Shown: piece after piece, positions 54,701 to 64,000 of the stretch
Layout: every line of letters begins with the position of its first letter
How positions within the stretch are numbered: position 1 is the stretch's first letter
Origin: Beroe forskalii
Taxonomy: Eukaryota; Ctenophora; Nuda; Beroida; Beroidae
Reading direction: 5' to 3'
DNA length: 64,000 bases
Assembly (NCBI GenBank): GCA_011033025.1
Contig: WFMF01000060.1
Span: 186,001-250,000, forward strand
The notes under the pieces: model-generated
Databases searched by the model: none
Seen by the model: only the letters and a program-made list of their open reading frames with translations
Told to the model about the DNA's origin: nothing
Program-made: the position numbers and the translations under genes

Positions 54701-57700
54701 AATGAAGTAGTTGAGAAATATCAATTCGGTTGCCATTGCTCCTTCTTAAAATTTGTGCACGCCACTATACAGCAGTTTTAATAAAGTAGTGAAATACTGT
54801 CAGAGTATTATATAACTTTTGGCCTCGTATTTTTTGCTTAGATTGTATAAAACCGTTACTACACACTATTGATGTGGTTTTTCCAATTATTCAACTCAGT
54901 CAGCCTTCGGATTTGGTCAATATTGTGATTTATACCCACTCGCTTCGTTCATGGCATAAATCATGTTACTTAACACTTATTTGTTATATAACTCTATATA
55001 ATTTTCAAACTCGAATTTTCCTCGGCAGGATGATGATACTGTATATAATTACAATAATATGATCGTTTTCAGAAAAGAAGAACGTTGAAATTGAAAAACT
55101 CATTCAAGGGAGCCAGCTAACAACAGCGAAGGAAGATGTTCTTGCTAGGGAGAAGGATGTCGTAAAGTCTACCTCCTCAAAAAAGGTAGGCATATCGAAA
55201 TCTATTAATGACTCAAAAATTATAATGACTGAGGATTCTGTATTGATGTTCATAATGACAATGTAGATAGGTACAATTATTAGTAGGGGTTGAAATAAGT
55301 GTAAGGGGTGTACCTGTACCTATATTTCAAAATTTCATGCAAAAACATATATTATATAGGTGGTCTGCCAAATGAATGAGTGGGCTTAAATTGCCAAAAA
55401 CTAATCAAGTTAACTGAGCTGATTTAGTGATTTGAGAGTTTGGCTTTTATACATTGTCAATTCGTTTCCAAATCAAATTCACTTGCAAAGCAGACAAAAA
55501 CGAGTTTCTGAGACGGAAAAATATGAAGGAAAAGAGAGCTGGATAAGCTTCGAAATTTCAAAATCACTGCAGCTTGAAGGGTGCTTTTTAATGTAACAGG
55601 CTTTATTACTTTTTCCTTGAATATTGGAATCGTCTATCCCCCAACTCCACCCTCTCCTGGCAAATGCTACTTTTTAGATCGAAATCTCAACCATTATAAA
55701 TTTTCAGGAGAAGCAGAGGATTGCCAACAAGTACAATGAAAAGGTTATTATACTTCTTCTTATTGAATTGCTCTCATACTTTCTTAGGATAAAATTTTAG
55801 GATAAAATGATAAAAATAAAGTTTTAAACTGGATTATACCCCTGCCAGAAATTTAGCAAGAATCGAGTACATACAGACATAGGAAAAATACTTCCCTCTT
55901 CTTAGGCCTGAAGGCCCTCATCTACCTTGACAAACATTTTAAGACTTACAGTTTGGCCTCCTAATGAAATTTGTGCACAGTAATTTAACATCGTTTTATT
56001 AAAGGTATAATACATTAATTGTATATGATTCACTCATTTGAATTATTTTATTTTACAGGTATTTCATTGTTCTGGCAGAAACAAAGAATCTCAAAAAGAT
56101 GGGTGGCTAAAAGGAACGTTTGCAAATAGAAGTAATGAGGTATTCTTTGTGAGACCCAGTGAACCATTACCAAGCCAGTACTTAAGGAACAAAGATGTTT
56201 TTGTGAGACGGGATTGTGTTGATGGAATTGATGATTTACCTGAATTTTTGATGGGGGATGAGTTGATATTTGAACTTTCAAAGAAACCTCACCCACAAGA
56301 CAAAACTCCAACAGGATTAAAGCCATCTGCTTTCAAGGCACTTCCTTCATCATTTGCTGCTCCTCGTACATGGCAACAGATAAAGGACTACTTATCAGAT
56401 ACTAAAAGCAAAGTAGTGGAGCTGGATACCCATTATGAAACTGTCAATTCCATTATGTGCTGCACTGCTCTGTGGTATTACTTTTTTAATGTTGAATGTT
56501 CTGATGGGGTGATCTATCAGGAATACCTCAAACATCTATTTGACTTCATCTTTTTCTTGAGTGGAAATGGTGATATGGATAGTTTCCCCTCACAGAGACA
56601 AGAAATCTTTCAACTTATACAGGAAAAAGGACTTTTGAATAGAATCCAAAAGCAAGAAGACAGAAAGGTGGCTGAGATTGAATATATGAGGCAGTCAATT
56701 ACGTCAGATCCAAGTATGATTGGTAAATTCTTTCCAGCATTACAGAAACTTGAAGCTGAGCACACATCCCCTGAGGCTAGTTTGTTTTATGACCTCCTCA
56801 TAAGACTTGCTGATATTACCAATATTGGAGATTGGAAGTCCCTCAATAACATTCCAACTGTGGAAGAGCTTTCAGGGGATCCACTTGAACTTGTTGAGCA
56901 TCTTAAACCAGTGCAGCTTTTTCAAGGATATCAAAACACTGGTGAATATCTTGATGTTTACTATAGGCTTTTAAGAGTGGAAACTTTTGCTGCTATTCAA
57001 AAAGGTATCAAGGATTACAAGTCAGGTGAACTTGATGAACGTGACATGCATGTTTATTCACATATCACAGTAGTTGATATCAACTTGACACATTCTAGTG
57101 TATTGGTCTATCTCCAATTTGTTACAAAGACCTCTGGAATCTCATGGAGAACTTCTCGTAAATTAATGTATGGTAATTTACTATGTATCTCCATGAATGG
57201 TGAATTTTCTGATTCAATTTGGGTGACTGTGGCTGACAGAGATGAGGAACTTCTTGAAAAGCATTCTGTAGTTGGAGTAGAACTTATATCATTTTCTAAT
57301 GAAAATAAAAATGCTAAAACTTTGAAAGACTTGCTTTACCATTCTGGCAAAATGATAATGGTGGAAAGTCCTACATATTTTAAATCTTTTCAGTACATAT
57401 TGGAAAGCTTGAAAGAGTCACAGATTGAGGATTTTCATTTGAAAAATGAGATAGTACATGGGATTTATGATACATATGAAAATTGGTCCCAAGAAAAATC
57501 AGAACATCGGTGGAAAAACTATTTAAAAGATATAAATTATGATAACTTCGAGGACAGCCAGAAGAAATCATTTTGGCATGCTCTTCTTTATCCTCTTGCT
57601 ATGATTCAAGGTCCTCCAGGCACAGGAAAAACATTCATTGGTGCAAAATTAATTCAATTTCTTCTGAATACGCAGCAATTTGGGATTCTAAATGAATTTT

Positions 57701-60700
57701 GTCCAGATGGAACTTCTGATTGCGAGACAAGTTCAAGTGAATCAGATGAATCAGATGAAGAAGTTATGTTTACTTTGAAGCAGCAACAAAGTGCTCCAAT
57801 TTTGATTATGACCTATAAAAATCATGCCCTTGATGAATTATTGAAAATGTGCACCCAGTTTTGTGAAAAAGAGTATATAACAAGAATAGGAAGGCAATCA
57901 AAAGAAATTGACTTGGAAAGTTGCTTACTATATGAAAAGATGAAGAATGCCCAATGCAAGAAAGTTCCAACTGGTCATTTCTACCGAAAAATTGAGGATT
58001 TATTCGAGAATTTAGAAATCTTGCTTGAAAAATTGGAAAAAATGAAATTTTTCGATTTACTGAGATTGGTTGAAAAACTGAATGATGACCAATTCCTTAG
58101 ATTTGTTTCTGGTGGCTTAAAACCTGAAACTACTCCAGATGATGATTTACATGAATATCTAAAAATTTGGCAGAAAACAGCAACATTCAAAGAAGACTTC
58201 ATTTCAATATGTTTGGCCATTCAATCAAATGATGTGAAATTTGATACAAACACTGAGTCTTTTTCAATTGTAACTCATATCAATAACTATTTTGTCAATA
58301 ACTGGCTCCCCAAAAAAGAAAAACTTCAAGAACTGTCAGCATTTAATAATAATGGTGCTAAATTGTTCACTGACAATTCATCAAAGAGAATTGAAATATT
58401 TGTTGGAGAGGAAGGTGAGTGTTTAGATATGTCCTCCTCTCCCATAGAGGAAGATGAGGAGGATATAAGGCAGGAATTAGATACTAGAACTTCTGCTCTT
58501 GATAATAGATATTCATCAATGTTTCAAGGTGACAGCGCAAAACTTAAAAGAATAAACAGGGTAATAAGTGCCAAGCATGCAATGATGGACCTAATTGAAA
58601 GGAACTTTTCTCTGGCTGATTTTCCTGAAGATTGTCCAAGGAATGAGAACATCTTTCTTAAGAAAGATCTTTGGAAAATATCTGATGTTGAGAAATATCA
58701 ACTGATTTTCATATGTCTCTGCAGTGGGTTTGAAGACATTATCAAAGAAATGGATACCATTTTAGAAGAAATCAATACTACTCAAAGAAAAAAACATGTT
58801 GCTGATGAAAAAAACAAAATTAGAGTTCTGAAAACACAGAAAATTGTCGGATCTACCATAACAGGGGCATCAATTAATAGATCTGTGATTCAGAAGTTGT
58901 CTCCAAAAATTGTTGTTATAGAAGAAGCTGCTGAAGTTCTTGAAGCATCCCTTGTGGCAGTCCTATCTAAAAGTGTTGAAAAATTGATCATGATTGGGGA
59001 TCATCAGCAGCTAAAAGCACAGGTTGACACTCACCACCTGAGAGAACATTATAATTTCCATATATCAATGATGGAAAGACTTATTCATATAGGCTTTCCA
59101 TTTGGAAGGCTTTTAAAGCAAGGTCGTATGCGACCAGAACTGTCATTGATGCTCCGAGATATATACCCTGATTATGATGACTTTGATGGCATGAAAGAAA
59201 AAAATCAGCCAATTTCATGCATGCCATGTACATCTTTTTTCTGGTCTCATGACTTTCCAGAAGAACAAGAAAGAAGTATCAAGAACTTTGGAGAAGCCAA
59301 CATGGTGGTTGCTTTGGCAATGTTCTTTGTTTCTAGTAATATCAAAGAATGTAAAATCACCATACTTTGTGCTTACAGAGGACAGCTACAAATTGTTAGA
59401 CGGTTATATCGATCAATGAATCCAAGTGCTGACAATTGTAATCCTATAAATATTCGAACAATTGATGAATACCAAGGAGATGAAAATGATTTCATTATTA
59501 TTTCATTGACTAGGTCGAATAGGAGAAATAATATTGGCTTTCTAAAGGAAATTGAACGGAGGTGTGTGGCTCAATCAAGAGCAAAATGTGGAATGTATTT
59601 TGTGGGGAATGCAGCTATGTTCAAGAATAATGAAACATGGAAGTATATGATGGAAATTATGAAAGAAAGACAGTTGATAAGTGACAGAATTCCGATATGC
59701 TGTTACAAACACCCATCTGAGGTACATAAGGTTGTACAGACATGTAATATCAATGCTAGCTATGTTAATGACAACCAGCAGCTCATTCATTATGCAAAAA
59801 GTAATTATGGATGGTGTGATAAGATTTGTAACCATCTGTTTGAATGTGGTATTGAAGAGCACATATGCAAGAAGCCCTGCACACCACGCCATGACGATGA
59901 AAAATGCATGGCAGATGTGCCATTTGTAGTTGCTTCATGTGGCCATCAAATTATGCGCAAGTGCTTTATGGAAGAAAAAGATGTGAAGTGCACTTTCCAG
60001 ATCACAGAAATGCTGAACTGTGGACATGAAATTAATGCTTCATGTGATGATTGGATTTCTAATAAGGACACTATAATCTGTCAAGAAATGTGCTCTAAGT
60101 CATATAATTGTGAACTAACTCATGGATGCCCGAAACTTTGCAACTCAGTTCACACCCATAATGCAAATGATTGCCCTGTTCTAGTGACATATAAAATACC
60201 AGCATGCAATCATGTTGCACCAGCAAGGAAAATTTGCAGTTCTGAAATTCCTTCCCATGTTAAATGTACAACACCAGTTGTTTATACTAGCTCTGTTTGT
60301 GGACATGAACAAAAGCGTCTTTGTTCTGAAACGGAGAAATGTGATCACCCATGTAGGAAAATAAGAATTGATTGTGGCCATAAATGTGATCACAAATGTT
60401 ACAAGCCCTGTCACAACTTCAAGGACTGCACTTCATGTGAAACTATATACAATTCTGCCATGAATGATTTAAAAGTTTGTGCTGCCTTGAAATTGAAAGA
60501 TTGTTCTAGTTTGAATAGTGAAGGTTTTGAGTTATTGAAGATTTGTCACGGAAATGAGGAGTACCAACTGCTAATGGATAAGTGTTTTTCATATTTTAAT
60601 TTTCATTCAAGCTCAACTGTTGGTCAAATACAGGGTGCTTGGAAAGTAAATTGTGCTAAGAGTTCAAAGAAGTTTTGGCAGTTCGCTGCTTCAGAATCTC

Positions 60701-61629
60701 ATGGTCCAAAAAAAGAAGAACTATTCAAGCTATCAACTGGTTTCCTCAAAATAAACGAAATCAATGAGAGTTCTGATATCTATGCAAAAATTTCTACAAA
60801 GGATTATTATGAATTTTCCAAGTTTGCATCTGGACTTTTAACTACACTGAGTACCACTTTTACTTTAATTATCGCAGATGTCATTATTGGTGATAATTTG
60901 GAACAGAGTGTAGTTACTAACCTCTTAGAAGGAAATGTCAATGTTCCTGTTAGTGTTCTGCTAGACAGTTACAATAAAGACTCCATAGTTGAAAAGAAAC
61001 CTGCTAAACCAATATGTTATTCTGTTTTTGATCAAAGACAAGTAAATATAAAATATATAATTCATTTGAAAACGTCCAAGAAGACAAGATCAAAATTAAA
61101 AGATTGCCTTGAAGATGGAGAAAATTTGTTTCAAGTTGATGAAATGGATTTAAAAGAATCTGCAAACCCTATCAGCAAGGAAATTCAAAAGGCAATTGCT
61201 TTATATGTAGATGACTGCCTGAGTAGGTCGTCGTATCACCAAGCAACAAGACCCTCAAAGAGCATTCAATCTATCGGGTTAGTGGTAAATCAAAAAGCTA
61301 TAGAAAATTACGAGAAGAATAAAGAATTTCTAAAGAAAAGCACTAAAATAGATTCAGAGGTGTATGCATATCATAGCACATTGCCAACAAATGTTCCACA
61401 CATAATACAAAATAATCTGGACTTATCTTTCCAAGACGATCACAAATACTCTTTCTTTGAACGCCCTGAATTAAAGTTAAATCACCAGCATCACTGTTTA
61501 ATTATTTTCAAAGTTTTGCTTGTGCCTCAAAGATATGAGCGTGTTAAATTGGAAGGGAAAAGCTACTGTCAGCAGCTCATAATAGAAGACAGTTCTTTAT
61601 TCATACCTTTGTATGTCTTGTATTTTTGA
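51793..61629 (+). CDS. FHA - coiled coil - ZNFX1-type helicase - NFX1 zinc fingers - PARP-like protein
   Basis: Exons joined in phase: 51918-51996, 52510-52662, 52892-52961, 53248-53345, 54142-54211, 55073-55185, 55708-55743 and 56059-61629. The first two encode an FHA fold closest to Ki-67 (LYNLSVDNPTKVNGIPV, ISDRSFYYEG). Exons 3-7 are coiled coil. The last exon encodes a cold-shock-like segment (KGTFANRSNEVFFV, DVFVRR), an SF1 helicase with ZNFX1-type flanks (GPPGTGKT at 57610, VIEEAAEV, GDHQQLKAQV, IDEYQGDE, SRAK), NFX1-type Cys/His clusters (59695-60450), and two PARP-like folds (60605-61075 and 61270-61626). ZNFX1 proteins bind RNA in antiviral and small-RNA pathways. The 5' end is unresolved: 51793-51851 (KLIFEIGPESIKVG, donor GTGTTT) may supply FHA strand 1, but it abuts the LINE and has no ATG. 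AATAAA follows at 61871. Confidence 0.8.
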
Positions 61630-62089
61630 TTTTTCCCTCTTCCAATCGCCTTTTTATCTTACAAAAAGGCATTGAAGAGGGTTAGCAGAGATTATGATGA
61701 ATTGGGGTGGCGCATGGGATTACATCCCCCCAGTTTTCTAGAAAAATCTAAGGGGGCTCTTGGCCCTACCTAAGATTTGCCCAAAAATTTAGAAATCAAA
61801 CGGTGGTCAAAAATATGTTCAGTCAGACAGATATTTTATAAAAATTCAACTTTTCAACAGTTAAATCAATCAATAAAACGTGATTTCAGTTGTATATTTA
61901 TGCAAAATTGTGAAAATTAGGGCCGAGAAAAATTAAAATTTAATTAAGTAAATTTAATTTAAATAAATGGCATGGGGTGGTGTGTGTAACCTGTCATTGA
62001 ATCTGAAATAGGTGGACAGTGGTGATGCTGCACATGTTGACCATCGTACATATGTCACATTTTCGATCATTCAACTGCTCCTTTATGGG
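61630..62089. other. 3' UTR and spacer of the helicase gene
   Basis: A candidate poly(A) signal is TCAATAAAACG near 61870. GCCTTTTTATCTTACAAAAAGGC at 61649-61671 is a short hairpin just after the stop. No gene was seen. Confidence 0.5.
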
Positions 62090-62405
62090 GGATGTCAGTC
62101 CGTTTTGTCCGAGAATCAAAAAAAACTAAAAAAAGTAAGCTGTAAAAACAGACATCGACAAAGCAGACAAAACAGACATGGAATTTGTCTGCCTTGTCCA
62201 TTTTTTCTGCTTTTTATTGTACAGAAAAGCAAAAAACAGACTTATCAGAGTAAACGGACTCGTCTGTTTTTCCTTTTTGTCACCTTTTCGAAAAGAGAGA
62301 ATTGTCCGTTTGTCCACTTTTTAAGATTGGACAAAACGTACATGTCCGTTTTGTCTGCATTCTATATAGTGAACAAAATGGACAAAGCAGACAAAATGGA
62401 CATTT
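62090..62405. repeat. TTTTGTC / GACAAAA repeat block with inverted copies
   Basis: Many related words on both strands: GTCCGTTTTGTC, GACAAAGCAGACAAAACAGAC, TTGTCTGCCTTGTCCAT, GTCCGTTTTGTCTGC, ATGGACAAAGCAGACAAAATGGAC. The left and right parts are partly inverted copies. Short open frames on both strands are by-products. Probably a small mobile or expanded repeat. Confidence 0.6.
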
Positions 62406-62864
62406 CCATTTAAATTCTGAATTTTCTGTTTTATCCTTATATTAACCACTTTTAGACTTTTAGACAAGTACAAAAATTCTCATAATACAGCAATCAAATA
62501 ATTGCTGTACGGTCATGTTCATCTTTCCATGCATGAAAACCAGGGTCCTGAATGTATAATGACAACGTACAGAAATACAGACTTTATTGTTCCATTAATT
62601 TTCATGAATCAGTCCCAGTGGAATTATTTCGGGAAAATGGAAATTAAATTGTTAAGATAAAAAGCTGAAAAGCTGAAATTTTACTGACATTTTAATAATG
62701 ACACTCAAAAATAGAAATTTCCTACTGTTTGCCATGATAGGCACTTGAGTTCATTAACGTGATACCACATTCCCAAAGAAAACCGCATTCCCAGCCCATT
62801 CCCAAACTAGCTGCCTATAGGCAGAAGAAAATACTGATTACGTTTTCAATTTAAGTCATGAGAG

Positions 62865-62919
62865 TTAGAACAGCCGGCTTATAAACTGAACTTTCAGTTT
62901 ATAGGCCGGCTGGTTCTAA
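62865..62919. repeat. ~26-bp hairpin
   Basis: TTAGAACAGCCGGCTTATAAACTGAA pairs with TTCAGTTTATAGGCCGGCTGGTTCTAA. There is one bulge and one mismatch that would be G-U in RNA, with a 2-nt spacer. Confidence 0.85.
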
Positions 62920-62951
62920 TATTGGCTTGGAATGTAAATGTTAACTTTTTT

Positions 62952-63048
62952 GGAATGTAAATGTTAACTTTTTAAGTAAAAAGTGGCTGGTTTTTAGCCT
63001 TAGCTAAAACCAGCCACTTTTTACTTAAAAAGTTAACATTTACATTCC
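62952..63048. repeat. 43-bp perfect hairpin
   Basis: 62952-62994 is the exact complement of 63006-63048 (GGAATGTAAATGTTAAC...GGCTGGTTTT) around an 11-nt spacer. A direct copy of TGGAATGTAAATGTTAACTT also precedes the left arm at 62928. Confidence 0.95.
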
Positions 63049-64000
63049 TAGCCAATTTTTCTTAATTATACCGTTGGGGAATCAGTACCTGTTTAACAGG
63101 AGAGGGAAACATAGTTAGAGAAAATGAGTGCAGATTTTGCATGTTTTTATCCCAATTTTTGCTACTTTGTTAGCATATCTGTGATTGCCAAATGCATATT
63201 TTTACTGTTATTAAAAAGTTGAAAGTCAAACTGAATGTTTGAAAATTAATATTGTCTTGCTGTAATGTATAATCTGATTTACAATTGCTTTTATATACCT
63301 ACCTACAAAGTGTTTATGCAGTCTTAAAGTCTATGATTTGTTGATACTGCCCTATGTCCATGTAGAGCCTTACTAAATGTCTACATGCCTTGGGACTAAG
63401 GCACATCAAAATGCAAGTCTGACATACTGAATTATAAACTTCTTATCTCTAACTCACATTCTGTTTATATTTGAAAACTTATTGTTATCTATTAAAGTGT
63501 GAAGCTATTATTGCTTTTAGCTTTATTAGCAGCAGAGGTCATAATTGATTTATAATATTATTGCAGACTGATTGGTCTGATTTTTTTTTAAAGTTTGAAG
63601 AAATGGTTTGCTGTATTAGGTATATTTGTCATGTTCCAATATTTTTGTTCAATTGTTTTTATTATTGTTATTGAAATTACAACAGTTGTAACTTATTTAA
63701 AAATTTATTTTGCATTAGGTTCAACTTTAGTAGGTTAATAGACAGTACTGTTATCTTGTAATGTGACAACATTATACGGATATATTTTTAATTGACTGCT
63801 GAGTGCTGGGGTATTTTTTATTTAAAAATATTGTGGAATCATACAATTAATTTCTAATTTGATGATCAACTATTTTGTTTTTCTGCAACTGGTACTAAAA
63901 TTTTTACCCACCTATAACTCTATAATACTATAATGCTATTTAATTAATGATAAGATTAACTCTAGTTATGGGCAGTATCCAAGAAGCCCGACCACCATCG
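63049..64000. other. AT-rich stretch without recognised genes
   Basis: No exon, RNA gene or repeat could be supported. Long T runs and low-complexity AT. Confidence 0.45.

Noticed and set aside
62012-62413. 133-codon plus-strand frame
   Set aside because: Its peptide is a direct reading of TTTTGTC/GACAAAA repeats, with an equally open frame on the other strand.

Overview
The window is nuclear DNA from an invertebrate animal. It is AT-rich and moderately gene-dense, with short exons and GT-AG introns of about 65 bp to 1.3 kb. Most genes are conserved animal genes: a USP36/42-type deubiquitinase, TK1, METTL16, TIMM10, AGL, a PIM-like kinase, PDCD2L and NAF1. TK1 is split into six coding exons, much as in vertebrates, which suggests an intron-retaining lineage. 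The sequence alone does not settle the phylum; a cnidarian, sponge or another early-branching or marine invertebrate would fit.

Layout. 0-1.2 kb: catalytic part of a USP deubiquitinase (minus), cut by the window edge. 1.2-11.1 kb: gene-free accessory DNA holding a DNA-transposon-like pair of inverted repeats around a decayed LINE, a 5'-truncated minus-strand LINE, a 143-bp satellite and a cluster of GC-rich perfect hairpins. 11.16-16.31 kb: a Gypsy-type LTR retrotransposon with almost identical LTRs, inserted in the microsatellite tail of an older LINE fragment. 16.5-30.2 kb: a plus-strand gene run TK1, METTL16, TIMM10, AGL. 30.9-35.5 kb: PIM-like kinase (minus) head-to-head with PDCD2L, then NAF1. 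36.7-38.0 kb: a three-exon secreted PAN/apple-like protein (minus). 38.2-46.9 kb: accessory DNA with a 1.1-kb foldback, a TA-flanked MITE, tandem repeats and CACGTG arrays. 46.9-51.8 kb: an apparently intact two-ORF LINE. 51.8-61.6 kb: a large multidomain gene. 61.6-64 kb: long hairpins and AT-rich DNA.

Most interesting points. (1) The 51.8-61.6 kb locus splices in phase from a Ki-67-like FHA domain through a coiled coil into one 5.6-kb exon. That exon encodes a cold-shock-like segment, a ZNFX1-family SF1 helicase, NFX1-type zinc fingers and two degenerate PARP-like domains. I do not know this combination as a described protein. (2) The intact LINE has the -1 slippery heptamer A AAA AAC directly on the ORF1 stop, and the endonuclease domain begins upstream of ORF2's first ATG, which suggests an ORF1-ORF2 frameshift fusion. 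(3) The Gypsy element has gag and pol in one frame separated by UGA-CUA-G, a known leaky stop context. (4) AGL is uninterrupted over 4.4 kb except for one frame change at an AG repeat.

The host genes cover nucleotide salvage, RNA m6A methylation, mitochondrial import, glycogen breakdown, ribosome and snoRNP biogenesis, and deubiquitination. They look like ordinary housekeeping neighbours, not a pathway cluster.
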